Shown here piece after piece: positions 45,931 through 55,443 of a DNA stretch of 64,000 nt. The notes under the pieces are model-generated. The model was not told the DNA's origin, ran no database searches, and worked only from the letters and a program-made list of their open reading frames with translations. A program made the position numbers and the translations under genes. Origin of the DNA: Acidobacteriota bacterium (lineage in GTDB: Bacteria > Acidobacteriota > Terriglobia > UBA7540); assembly GCA_902812465.1 (NCBI GenBank), contig CADDZE010000015.1, forward strand, positions 1 to 64,000. Direction: 5' to 3'. Within the stretch, counting starts at the first letter, position 1; each line of letters starts with the position of its first letter.

Positions 45931-45951
45931 AACCTCAGTATAGCATGAGGA

Positions 45952-47124
45952 TTAGCCGACCCTATCCGAATCCGCTCTAAATCCGCCTCGTGACAGCGTT
46001 GCTATCTCCCAAACGTCGAACCGCCGTCCGACACATGCGTCGATCACCCCGGCCAGGCCCGCCAGGCTTACTAAACCAACATAGAAGGGAACAGCCAAGA
46101 GACGGCCGGCGCGGCGCCCAGCGCGGGCCAGGGCGTAGCCAGCAAGAGCCAGTCCCCAGAAGGCAAGCTGCGCCGCCAAAGCGGCAGCATAGAATGGCCG
46201 CGACGCGAGGCATGCGCTGGAGATGAAGAGAAGCAAAAGAGGCACTGCTGTTAACCAGCGCAGAAACTTGCGCGAGATGAACTGCCAAAGGCGCAGCCCT
46301 TTCAGGCACCCTCGAAATCTCCACATGGCCAATGCACCCTGAGCTACGATCCGCCGCTGGCGAGCGAACTCCTCCCCAGGTTTCAGCGCTGGATACTCAA
46401 CCGATTGGGTCTCCGGTTCATACCGAATCCAGTATCCGGCCCGCCCAATGCGCACTGGCAATTCCAGGTCGTTGGCCACGTCCGGCTGAAGGGGCTGAAA
46501 CAAGGAGCGGCGGATAGCGAAAACCGAACCCACGCAGACCAACACTGACCCGATCTGACCTTCGAGATATTTGATCAGTGACTCGTATCCCCAGTAAACT
46601 TTGGTACCCCTACCAACTGCCGAACCTTGCGCCCGATCCTTGTAGCGCATCTCTCCCGTAACGCAGCCGACGCGCTCGTCAGCGAAGTGTCTCACCATTC
46701 GCCGCAGACCCGATGCTTCGATGTGCGAATTGGCGTCGGTAAAGAAGAACACCTCCCCTCGAGCCATCTGTGCTAGCCGGTTTAAGGCTTGGCTCTTGCC
46801 CCCACGGGGTTCGATGCGCACGAAGCAGAAGCGCGGATCTTTAATTTCGCGCAGAATTTCGTCCGTCCGGTCTTCAGAGGCGTCCGAGGCCACCAACACC
46901 TGCAATTTATCGACTGGATAGTCCCAAGCCAGCGTCTCAGTCACCTTCCAGCCGATGTCCCGTTCCTCATTGCGTGCGGCGATCAGCACGGAAACAGAAG
47001 GCAGATAATCGTCGCGGATTTTCGGATGAACGGGCCGCGTTAGGGCAAGCAAAATTAGAATCAGGGGATAGCCGGCATACACATAAGCGAGCCAAGCCAC
47101 TCCTATCCAGAACAAGATGCTCAC
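45952..47124 (-). CDS. Membrane family 2 glycosyltransferase (cellulose-synthase-like)
   Basis: The 390-residue protein has one N-terminal helix, a GT2 catalytic domain (PSVSVLIAARNEERDI, VLVASDASEDRTDEI, EVFFFTDANSH, then EFARQRRIVAQGA as the QxxRW-like loop) and three or four C-terminal helices. This is the processive-type or dolichol-phosphate-sugar-like GT2 with membrane anchors. It is the first gene of the cluster in transcription order and may start the repeat unit or elongate a chain. Confidence 0.9.
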   Translation of the reverse strand: MSILFWIGVAWLAYVYAGYPLILILLALTRPVHPKIRDDYLPSVSVLIAARNEERDIGWKVTETLAWDYPVDKLQVLVASDASEDRTDEILREIKDPRFCFVRIEPRGGKSQALNRLAQMARGEVFFFTDANSHIEASGLRRMVRHFADERVGCVTGEMRYKDRAQGSAVGRGTKVYWGYESLIKYLEGQIGSVLVCVGSVFAIRRSLFQPLQPDVANDLELPVRIGRAGYWIRYEPETQSVEYPALKPGEEFARQRRIVAQGALAMWRFRGCLKGLRLWQFISRKFLRWLTAVPLLLLFISSACLASRPFYAAALAAQLAFWGLALAGYALARAGRRAGRLLAVPFYVGLVSLAGLAGVIDACVGRRFDVWEIATLSRGGFRADSDRVG

Positions 47125-47165
47125 TGCCTATCCTCGGATATTATGATGATTCTGCGAGTTGTTAC

Positions 47166-47707
47166 TCATCCTTTCGCTGTTTGCCCCTCACCCCGATGCT
47201 CCGGATGGGTGCAGCCCGGGAAAACTGCCAAGTAGGTATTTCCCTGGTACTGCAAGTCCGGGTGAAGGCCGATCGGCGAGGTGTAGTACTCGTTGATGGT
47301 CATCTGCTTAAGGGTAACAAAAAATGCTGGAGCTCGGTTTGGGGCTGATCTTCGTGTTCGGCCGCCCGCGCCAGCGCCTCCGCGAGCGAGGTGCGCGCCG
47401 CCGCCTCCCGCATCCGCGCCAACCCTTGGCGCCACTGCTCTTGGATTGCCGCGTCGCTCGCGGCCACCATGCGGTCAGCAAATAGGCTGACCCTCGCCGC
47501 GTGGGCGCCCGGTGAGTGATCGTCCGCTGGAATAATCAACTCCATGAGCGCATCGAGCAGCTTCTCCTCTTCCGGTGTGAAAAATTCCAGGCAGTGGCCA
47601 TCTTGCCCAGGGGCAGAATTTACAATTTGGCCCCAGGAGCGCCTGCCCGCTGGCGCTAGGGCGCCCAGGCTTACGATCTTGAGCGCCGTTCGTCTTTCCA
47701 TCGTCAC
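47166..47707 (-). pseudogene. Gluconate 2-dehydrogenase subunit 3 family, frameshifted
   Basis: From ATG 47701 (or the in-frame start at 47707) the protein opens with a Tat-like signal (MERRTALKIVSLGALAP). It continues LEFFTPEEEKLLDALMELI and IPADDHSPGA, the signature of the small subunit of membrane gluconate 2-dehydrogenase-type complexes. The frame ends early near 47300, while a second frame supplies the missing C-terminus: TINEYYTSPIGLHPDLQYQG then PGCTHPEH. One shift near 47330, in a run of A/T, reconciles them. It is 133 bases downstream of the flavoprotein gene with which it should form a complex. It may be a real mutation or an indel error. Confidence 0.8.
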
Positions 47708-47840
47708 TCTTTCCCAAAATAATTAGCAACTACTGCAGAAATGGGAGCGAGCCTACAACTGCAGCGGCCTGCAGCCGCCCCTTCGGGAAAAGCACCGTTG
47801 CGGTGACCGCCAGCACGCCGGGTAACCCTGTAGCCTTCCT

Positions 47841-49438
47841 TCAAAGCTCCCCCAGCTTGCGCTGTCGCTTGATGTAATCGGCCATGATCGTCAGCGTGGG
47901 ATTCTTCTCGCTGGAAGTCGTGAAGGCGCTGCCGTCGGTGACAAACAAGTTCTTCACGTCGTGGGCCTGGCAAAAACTGTTGAGCACGGAAGTCTTGGGG
48001 TTCCGGCCCATGCGCACGGTCCCCACCTCATGGCTGGCAAAGCCGCTCGGCGCACGGCCAAAGTTGGGGAACACTGTACCGCGGAGATGGGAGGCAATCT
48101 CCAGCAGGCTGCGGTTGGCACTGCGCCAGAGGGCATAGTCATTGTCCGAAAAGCGAAAGTGGAAGACCGGTACCGGGATGCCGTAGGCGTCATGCTGGTT
48201 TGGATCAACCGTCACATAGTTTCGTTCCGAGGCCGTCACCTTGCCGAAGCATCCGAGAAAGAGATAACCGGGCTGCATCTGACGGATGTGCGCCTTGAAG
48301 CCGGCTCCATAGCCGCGCAGCCGGTAGGCCTGGTGTGGAAACATGTAGCTGGCAAAATTCACCTGAATGCCCCAGCCGCCGGCATAATCCGGCTTGCCGA
48401 ACAGGTGGTTGTAGCGCGGAATATAGATGTGGTCCGTGCCCCCATCCTGGTTGGAGGGCTTCATCCCTTCGAGTTCGTCGAGATAGATGGATACGCTGTC
48501 CGCCAGGTGGCCATGAAGGTAGCGCCCGACGGTACCGCTCGAATTGGCCAGGCCGTTGGGATGCTGAGCTGAGCGCGAATTGAGCAGCAGCCGCGCGGGC
48601 TCGACCGTGGCGCAGCAGACCACCACGATTCGCGCCTTCACTTCTTCCTCCTGCCGGGTCTCGGTGTCGATGAAAGAAACGCCCGGGCCCGCCCTTCGCG
48701 GTCTACCAGGATTTCTCGCGCCAGGGCCTTCTGGCGCCAAGTAAAGTTACCAGTGGCGAAAGCCTTCGGCAGCATGCAGCCGGGCGTGGTGAAAATGGAG
48801 CCCACGTCGCAGCCCTCCATGCAATGGCCGCAATAGTGGCAGGGCGAGCGATTATCGTAGGGCTGGGTGAGCACCGCCTTGCGAACGCTGATCAACGGAA
48901 TGCCCATCTTCCTGGTGGCGTGGCTCAGGACGTGCTCGCTGCAACGCCACGGCAACGGCGGAAGGTAGTGCTTCCCCGCCGGCAGGATTTCCAGGTGGAT
49001 CGTCGTTCCCCGAAACGCCGATGATCGGTTCGATACGGTCATAGTAGGGCTCGAGCTCCTCATAGGTCAGCGGCCAGTCCTCCTCGACTCCGTGCAAGGA
49101 CCATTCCCGGAAGTCTTGGGGAGCGTAGCGCAGGGTCACAGCGTTCCAGTGCAACGTGCGGCCGCCAAGGCAGCGGTAGCGGTCAACCGTCACGTCGTCG
49201 CAGCCGCTATAGCGAATGGAGGAGGCCACGTCACCCTGCAGAAAGGGCGTCTGCTTCTCATTGCGGAGCCCGCGGTAGGGCAGTTCATAGGGCCACTTGT
49301 GGGACAGGAACTGGCCAGGAGGCACCTCCCAGCCAGCTCGAGCATGATGACTTTCGCCCCGCCTTCAGCCAGCTCCTTAGCCATTACGCCCCCGGCGGCG
49401 CCCGAACCGATAATGCAGACGTCAAATGGCGGATTCAT
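47841..49438 (-). pseudogene. GMC oxidoreductase (gluconate-dehydrogenase-type flavoprotein), frameshifted
   Basis: Four minus-strand frames together make one GMC oxidoreductase: the FAD-binding N-terminus FDVCIIGSGAAGGVMAKELA, then GCDDVTVDRYRCLGGRTLHW, then CHYCGHCMEGCDVGSIF, then the C-terminal half with VGTVRMGRNPKTSVLN and LFVTDGSAFTTSSEKNPTLT. Shifts are near 49330, 49000 and 48680. Each missing segment is present in another frame with good conservation, so either the gene was inactivated recently or the assembly has indel errors. It should have oxidised a sugar or polyol with electrons passing to the small subunit and cytochromes. Confidence 0.8.
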
Positions 49439-49471
49439 GGGTCACCAGCCTGGGGCGGGTCAAAGGCCCCG

Positions 49472-49532
49472 ATTCTTCCAAAAAGTGTACGTTGCTCATT
49501 CCAAAAGACATTCCGGCTTTGTTTGATGAAAA
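49472..49532. repeat. Imperfect 61-bp direct repeat, copy A
   Basis: This copy aligns without gaps to 49622-49682, exactly 150 bases away, with 44 of 61 bases identical by hand count. The shared core is CGGCTTTGTT. Read on the minus strand both copies give a related peptide pattern, N-K-A-x-M then H-F-L-x-E, so the pair may be remnants of a short coding repeat. Confidence 0.5.
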
Positions 49533-49621
49533 GAGCTGAACTGCGTCCGCAAAAAGCCCGCTTAACCGTTCCTGGGTTTAGCGGGCGCCTGTTTGCTCGT
49601 GCTGACGCACCGACGCCCGCA

Positions 49622-49682
49622 ATTCTCCCAGAAAATGTAACTGCCTGATTCTAAGCAACATTACGGCTTTGTTCGCTAGAAA
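49622..49682. repeat. Imperfect 61-bp direct repeat, copy B
   Basis: Second member of the repeat pair. On the minus strand it reads FLANKAVMLLRIRQLHFLGE, within a 63-codon open frame (49769-49578) that has no recognisable family. The sequence between the copies is unrelated. Confidence 0.5.
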
Positions 49683-50192
49683 TACAGGTACTTCCGGGTA
49701 CCTCCGAGCCGCAAGTCGGTAGGTTGCCGGGCTCACCGAGTGGCGCAAAATTTTGGTGTTCCAAGACAAGAGCTACCTCTTTTACAAACCTCATAAAACA
49801 AAGAGACTCTGTGCGCCGCCTCCGTCGCTTTGGCTGCAGCTCCCCAGCTGGGCAGAGGTTGAAGACGAAGGCGTCGTCTCGCCGTGGGGTTCCGTTCCTT
49901 ACCCGCGGCCACCCCGCTTTGATCTGCAATGCTCCAAGGGGATGGCGGCACTGTCCACTCGGGGCGGGAACCGGTTCGGGTCATTAACTTATTTGATACG
50001 TCTCTGGGGGCCTTGTCAAGGCATAGGATGCGGGGCGGCATCCAAGCCCGAAGACCTCTGCCAAACCGTGCGGACCGCACTTTTGGCGTCAGCTTTTATC
50101 TTCCGTAAGGCAAGAGCTGGCACGTCGGCCGTCCGCCGGTCGCGTGTGGTATGGTAATGGTGGTCCTTCCGGATCGCGGACATGGACCATCG

Positions 50193-51377
50193 ATGCGCCT
50201 TCTACGCCCTTCCGCGCCGCAAGAGCCCTGCCAGCGCTCGGGCCTCCGCATCTTCCCCGCTCTGGCAGGTTCACTAGCGGGGCTTGCCATCATCGCGGCC
50301 GGCTCCCCATCACCACAGTCCGCACAGGCTCTGCTGGATCAGGCGCGGCAGCTGGAAAGCCGTCGTGATTATCAAGGAGCAGAGAAACTGTACCGCCAAG
50401 CGCTCGCGGCGTCTCCGAACCAGCCGGAGATTCTGAAGCGTTTGGGAATCCTCTACCAAACCGAATTGAAGTTCCCGGAGTCCATCGCTGTATTCGAGAG
50501 AGCCTTGCAAGCGTCTCCCGGCTACCCCGAAGTAAACTTCTACCTGGGCCTATCCTACTATGGGCTGAACCGCTACGAGAAATCTCTGGAGTATTTCAAT
50601 CGGGAGCTAACGCTCCATCCAGATTATCGTCGTGCACATTTCTATGTGGCGCAAGCTTTGCTGGCGCTGGGGCGCAAGGCCGAGGCCATTCAGCACTTCA
50701 GGGTTTTGGTCCAGGCGGACCCGAACGACGCCAAAGCTTGGTACGAGTTAGCACGCCTCTACCGCTCGCTCGCCGTGGATGCGTTCAATCATGTGGCCAG
50801 CATCGATCCCGACTCGGCTCTGATCCATGCCTTGAGAGCAGAATCGAGCGAGGACGACCTCAACTACCAGGAAGCCCTCCGGGAATGGGGTGAGGTCCTG
50901 AAGCGAGAGCCTGAATTTCCCGGGGTGCACGCCGCGCTGGGGAGAATCTACTTCAATCAGCACCAATTCGCGGAAGCCGAGAGGAATCTGCGCCTGGCCC
51001 TCGAAGAGTTTCCCAACGATCCCATGGCTAATTACGAATTGGGGGATATCCTTCTGCAGGCTCGAAAATTGAGCGAGGCCCTTTCGCTGCTTCGCACCGC
51101 CGCAGCCACCAGTCCTGACTTCATGCCTGCGCACTTAGACCTGGGGAAATGCTATCTGGAACTGGGCAAGCTGGACGAGGCGCGGCAGGCGCTATTAAAG
51201 GCGGCGGAAGTTGATCCCAACTCAAAGGAACCCCATTACCTCCTGGCGCGGCTTTATGCCCAACTGCACGATGAGAAGAACCAGCAGCAGGAACTGGCGA
51301 TGTTTCAAAGGCTGGCGAAGGCGGACGAAGAGAAGAATCTGAAGAAGGCGCAAAGGGCCCTGCCGAAACACCAATAG
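50193..51377 (+). CDS. Secreted TPR protein
   Basis: From ATG 50193 the product has 394 residues; an in-frame GTG/ATG further upstream (50151) would add 14 residues. A basic N-region and a hydrophobic stretch (FPALAGSLAGLAIIAAGSP) suggest export. About ten TPR units follow (RLGILYQTELKFPESIAVFE, FYLGLSYYGLNRYEKSLEYF, LDLGKCYLELGKLDEARQAL). A basic, Lys/Glu-rich tail ends the protein. It faces the receptor gene at 51.6 kb tail to tail and may be a periplasmic scaffold. No catalytic motif. Confidence 0.85.
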   Translation: MRLLRPSAPQEPCQRSGLRIFPALAGSLAGLAIIAAGSPSPQSAQALLDQARQLESRRDYQGAEKLYRQALAASPNQPEILKRLGILYQTELKFPESIAVFERALQASPGYPEVNFYLGLSYYGLNRYEKSLEYFNRELTLHPDYRRAHFYVAQALLALGRKAEAIQHFRVLVQADPNDAKAWYELARLYRSLAVDAFNHVASIDPDSALIHALRAESSEDDLNYQEALREWGEVLKREPEFPGVHAALGRIYFNQHQFAEAERNLRLALEEFPNDPMANYELGDILLQARKLSEALSLLRTAAATSPDFMPAHLDLGKCYLELGKLDEARQALLKAAEVDPNSKEPHYLLARLYAQLHDEKNQQQELAMFQRLAKADEEKNLKKAQRALPKHQ

Positions 51378-51598
51378 CCTGACGAGGCCTTTCCCAAACT
51401 TTCCCCTTGACAGCCGGGGGGTTGCAGTAGCATGGGCGCCTCGCTCCCTATCCTCAGGAAGCCTGGAAAAACTTCCTGGTTGCACACGACATCGGCGAAT
51501 ACTTTACCCGTGAGGTTGTGCCGGATTAGGTTTGCCTAAGGTAGAAACACTGCCGAAACCCCGACACTCCCACCCTTGCACCGCGCGAAAGTTAACCT

Positions 51599-54500
51599 TC
51601 AGTAGTAGAGCTTCAAACCAAACTGGATATTACGCGCCCCCTGCGAGCTCGTAATCTGCCCGAACCCGGCACCGATAAACGTCGAGGGGGCATTCAGGAT
51701 CGGAGTATTCGTGAAGTTGATAAACTCTGCCCGAAATTCGAGCCGCTTGGACTCGGAAATCGGGAAATTCTTCTCTGCGGTAAGGTCCAAGGTATCCAAG
51801 CCGGGTCCGCGCAGGGTTGCCACGCCGCAGGTCCCGAAGGTGCCGAGCGCTTGCGGTCCATAGGAGGAGGGATCCACCCACTGGATTCCCCCCGTCGCAA
51901 CGGGCGTCTTGGGGAACTTGGGCGGCGCCAGGCAATTGGCGCGCGAGGTCCGCTCGCCGGTACCGGAATTGTCGCCGGCAAAGACCGTGCTGGGGAAGCC
52001 GCCGCGCAACTGATAGATGCCGCTCAACTGCCAGTGGCCCAGGATACCGTTCACCACTGGGCTCCAATTTTTGCCCACCTTCTTGCCTCGTCCAAAGGGC
52101 AACTCGTAGACGGCGTAGCTGGAGAGCAGGTGGGTGACATCGCTAATGCAGGGCGCCCACTCGGCCTTTCCGTCGTACAGATTTTGCCAGTAAGCGGCGG
52201 TCGGCACAACCTGCCCGCCCCACGACCCGTAATAACCGATGGAGTTGGTCATACACTTGGAGTACGTGTAGGCGACCTGGTATTGTAGCCCGTGGCTGAA
52301 TCGCCGCAGCAGCGTAGCTTGCAGGGCGTGGTATGTCATATTGGCGTTGGATTCGGTACCGGAGATCTGACTGATGTTCGCCAGCGCTGGATTGCCGGAA
52401 AGGAAGGGACTGGGGCAAGTCAACACTCCGATGCCACTGAAATCGACTGCCTGGGCAGCGGTGCAACCGGCCTCACCCACCAAACGCCGCTGGAAGTAAG
52501 GCATAGGATTCATGAGGTGGGTGGCACGCTGGCCCACATAGCCGATATTGGCCACCGTTTGCCCGCCGACCTCATGCTGGATTGAGAAGTTCCACTGCTG
52601 GGACAGCGACGGCTTGACGTTCGCGTCCCAGAGGCGGATGACAGCATTGGCAAACGGGTCCGACGGCAGGGTGAGGATGGTGAACCCCTGGTCGGTGGTG
52701 GACTTGGGAAGGGTGAAGGCGTCGTACAGCGTGTTGTGCTCCTCGGCGAACGGTGGGTTGAGCGGCAGGCGGAGATTGGTGCCGGTTCCTTCCAAGTAGG
52801 AGGAAACGGTATAGGCGCCGCGCAGCACCGTCGACCGGCCCAAGGCCGCCGGCGTCCAGGCAAACCCGAGGCGCGGCTGGAAATCGAAGCCAGCGTTGTA
52901 GCTGTTGTACAAGGCGCGGCAATTGCTCCAGGGGCAGCCCGACTGGCCAGCAAAATACTCGATTCCACTGATGGCCCCGAAGTTTGCCTGCCGGTTATGC
53001 ACTTCGACCCACGGGGTGTGGGTCTCGTAGCGCAGGCCGAGGTTAAGAGTCAGCCGGTCGGTAGCCCGCCAGTCGTCCTGTGTAAAGGCAGCGAACACGT
53101 TGGCACGCTGGCCCCAGGTCCCTGTATCCACACCGCGCTGCACCGCCTCAGGAAGCCCCAGCCAAAAATCCGCTTCGGGGAAGCCACTGGCAGCGCTGGC
53201 GGAGGCCGTATCGGCCGGCCCGGCGGTGAACTTACCGCTAAAGTTGATAATTCCCGTCCGCCCGTAGTTGCCAGCATAGAAGGTATTAATCCGCTGCCGC
53301 AAGTACTGGAATCCACTGTGAAAGACGTGCCGGTTGTGGGTAACGATCAGGGTGTCGCCGAACTCAATCACCGTATCGGCAAAGAGTTGCTGGGTTCCGA
53401 TATTGGCGTTACCGATCGAGTTCACGTAGGTAAAACCCTGGATCGAAGGCAGGCCGGGCCCGCGGTCATTGGCGCCGGCAATACCCAACTCCGTGCCCAC
53501 GTTGCCCAAGCCGTTGTCAGCGCCGCCGTTGTTCAGCTTGACGTAGTTGAAACCGACGCGCGCCTCATTCACGATGCTCGTGCTGAGGTTACGGGTCCAG
53601 TTCAGCGCCAAGTTGCGGGTGGGCGTATGCTGGAAGCTGTTGAAGAACAGCGGAAACGAGTTGAAGCCCGGAATCTCCTGCCGGCCCCAGGAAAAGCGCC
53701 CAAAGAGGTGATCTTTCTGGGATGCATTGGCGTCAATCTTGATGTCAAACTGATCGGCGAGCGTCTCACTCCGTGTGGTATTAAGCTGGTTATCGGTCAG
53801 GCTGTTGTTAATGGGGGCGGGATAAAAGCTGGACGAGAAAAGCTTCTGGGCTACCGGATCAATGGTCAGTCCGGCCGCCGCCAGATTGTTAAACGGAACT
53901 AGCGCCCGGTTGCCGTTGGCGTCGACCTTGAAAGGGTTATAGAGCTGGATGCCGTTGGTGCATACGCCCTTGGCGTCAAAACTCTTGCAAACCTGCGAAA
54001 AGTCGCCAGCGCGCTCCTGATTCGTGAACACCGTAATGAACCCGGTGGAGGCCGGGAAATCAAAGCGCTCACCCTGGTAGTCCCCAAAGAAGAACAGCTT
54101 GTCCTTCTTGATGGGCCCACCGACCGTTCCGCCAAACATGTTCCAACGCATCTTGGTTTTGGTTTCCTGGCTGGGCAGCTTGGTGGGGCTGATGTTGTCC
54201 GACCACTGGGCCGCATTGAGAACGTCATTGCGGAAGAACTCGAAACCGTCCCCATGCAGCTGATTTGTTCCCGACTTGATGGTGACATTGATGATCCCGC
54301 CTTGGAAATTCCCGAACTCGGCGGGAGCGTTGTTGGTGATCATATTGAATTCTTGAATGGCGTCGACACTCGGCGTATAGCCAACCAGGTTATCTGACAC
54401 CTGGTTGTTGTCCATGCCGTCGAGAAGGAAGTTGTCCGACTGCTCGCGGTTGCCGTTCACGTAGGGGCGAGCACCGTTCCCGACTGGCTGGCCGTTGGTG

Positions 54501-55042
54501 AAGCCAGAGGGATTAGGATTGGTGACCCCCGGAGCGAGCAGCGTTAGCTCGACGTAGTTCCGCGTGGCCAGCGGCAGGTCCTCATTGATCTTGTTGCTGA
54601 TGACCGTTCCCACTTGCATGGTGTCCGTCTGGAGCAGAGGAGCGGCCCCGGTGACCTCCACCGTTTGGGTGACCTGGCCGAGCTGGAGCTGGAAGTCGAG
54701 CCGGGCCTTTTGGTCCAGCTCGAGCATCACCGCTTTGCGAACCATGACTTGGAAGCCGCTCGCCTCGACGGTTACGTCGTAGGTGCTCACCGGCAGCCGT
54801 GGCAGGTCGTAGACACCCGCAGCGTTGGTCTGGGTGGGCCACTCGACGCCTCGCAGAGTGTCCTTGGCTGTCACCTTCGCGTTAGGTATAGGAGCGCCCG
54901 AGGGATCCGTCACCAAACCCGTAATGCCCGCTGTTACCTCCTGCGCGAAGGGGGCCCGCGGGGCTGTTAAGAGGGCGGCCATCGCCGCCAGAGAAAGAGT
55001 CCGATAAGCTCCTGTCAGAACCTTAAAGTGCCGGCTGTTCAT
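51599..55042 (-). CDS. Oar-type TonB-dependent receptor with carboxypeptidase-regulatory domain
   Basis: Start ATG 55042 (or 55048) behind a GGGGG site gives 1147 residues, normal for this acidobacterial group. After the signal peptide (TLSLAAMAALLTAPRAPFAQ) comes a carboxypeptidase-regulatory-like domain (ITGLVTDPSGAPIPNAKVTA). A plug follows (VEVTGAAPLLQTDTMQVGTV, then YVNGNREQSDNFLLDGMDNN), and a long beta-barrel ends in FGLKLYY with a terminal aromatic. It should import a large or scarce ligand, often a glycan or peptide, across the outer membrane with TonB energy. It is divergent from a ROK regulator, and the intergenic palindrome suggests control by that regulator. Confidence 0.92.
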   Translation of the reverse strand: MNSRHFKVLTGAYRTLSLAAMAALLTAPRAPFAQEVTAGITGLVTDPSGAPIPNAKVTAKDTLRGVEWPTQTNAAGVYDLPRLPVSTYDVTVEASGFQVMVRKAVMLELDQKARLDFQLQLGQVTQTVEVTGAAPLLQTDTMQVGTVISNKINEDLPLATRNYVELTLLAPGVTNPNPSGFTNGQPVGNGARPYVNGNREQSDNFLLDGMDNNQVSDNLVGYTPSVDAIQEFNMITNNAPAEFGNFQGGIINVTIKSGTNQLHGDGFEFFRNDVLNAAQWSDNISPTKLPSQETKTKMRWNMFGGTVGGPIKKDKLFFFGDYQGERFDFPASTGFITVFTNQERAGDFSQVCKSFDAKGVCTNGIQLYNPFKVDANGNRALVPFNNLAAAGLTIDPVAQKLFSSSFYPAPINNSLTDNQLNTTRSETLADQFDIKIDANASQKDHLFGRFSWGRQEIPGFNSFPLFFNSFQHTPTRNLALNWTRNLSTSIVNEARVGFNYVKLNNGGADNGLGNVGTELGIAGANDRGPGLPSIQGFTYVNSIGNANIGTQQLFADTVIEFGDTLIVTHNRHVFHSGFQYLRQRINTFYAGNYGRTGIINFSGKFTAGPADTASASAASGFPEADFWLGLPEAVQRGVDTGTWGQRANVFAAFTQDDWRATDRLTLNLGLRYETHTPWVEVHNRQANFGAISGIEYFAGQSGCPWSNCRALYNSYNAGFDFQPRLGFAWTPAALGRSTVLRGAYTVSSYLEGTGTNLRLPLNPPFAEEHNTLYDAFTLPKSTTDQGFTILTLPSDPFANAVIRLWDANVKPSLSQQWNFSIQHEVGGQTVANIGYVGQRATHLMNPMPYFQRRLVGEAGCTAAQAVDFSGIGVLTCPSPFLSGNPALANISQISGTESNANMTYHALQATLLRRFSHGLQYQVAYTYSKCMTNSIGYYGSWGGQVVPTAAYWQNLYDGKAEWAPCISDVTHLLSSYAVYELPFGRGKKVGKNWSPVVNGILGHWQLSGIYQLRGGFPSTVFAGDNSGTGERTSRANCLAPPKFPKTPVATGGIQWVDPSSYGPQALGTFGTCGVATLRGPGLDTLDLTAEKNFPISESKRLEFRAEFINFTNTPILNAPSTFIGAGFGQITSSQGARNIQFGLKLYY

Positions 55043-55252
55043 AGGCATCCCCCGATGGACAAGGAGTCTCGGCCACGCACCGTTCAGCCACGGTCTGCTG
55101 AAACACCACCGTGCGCCCCGAACCTCGTTCGGCTTAGCCGAGCCGCGTCCGGTCTGCCCGACGGCGAACCAGCTCCTTGGCTCCCGCAGTTGGGCGCCAG
55201 TGTGCGAACCGTCCACCCGACAGCCGCTAGCTCTATCAGAGCTGCGGAGGAA

Positions 55253-55278
55253 TGTCAAGAACTTTCTTGTGTTATAGT
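55253..55278. promoter_or_regulatory. Candidate ROK operator and divergent promoter elements
   Basis: CAAGAA-CT-TTCTTG at 55256-55269 is a palindrome with perfect six-base arms between the divergent receptor and ROK genes. On the minus strand it overlaps TTGACA (55258-55253), a consensus -35 for the receptor, with TAGAGC 17 bases on as a weak -10. On the plus strand TATAGT at 55273-55278 is a good -10 toward the ROK gene. The rest of 55043-55443 has no further feature. Confidence 0.45.
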
Positions 55279-55443
55279 CAGGAAGTTGGCAAAACAGCGC
55301 CCAGGCTCGCTGCAGTTTGATTATGTTTGTAATCAAAAGGGCTTATGCGACACAACACTGGCAGCGGCTTTTTGTGCTAGGACTTTGCTGCGCAAGTCCG
55401 ACGCTGCGGAGGGTTCCAGTCGGCAAGGGTGTTGGAGGTCATC

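Larger units (their letters stand above)
49439..50192. other. Long intergenic stretch, mostly without features
   Basis: About 750 bases lie between the divergent flavoprotein and TPR genes. Apart from the 61-base repeat pair listed separately I see no RNA gene, no clear promoter and no reading frame with a recognisable domain. Promoters for both flanking genes should lie here. Confidence 0.4.

Noticed and set aside
52736-53902. 388-codon plus-strand frame opposite the receptor gene
   Set aside because: Antisense shadow of the TonB-dependent receptor; no domain, no ribosome site.
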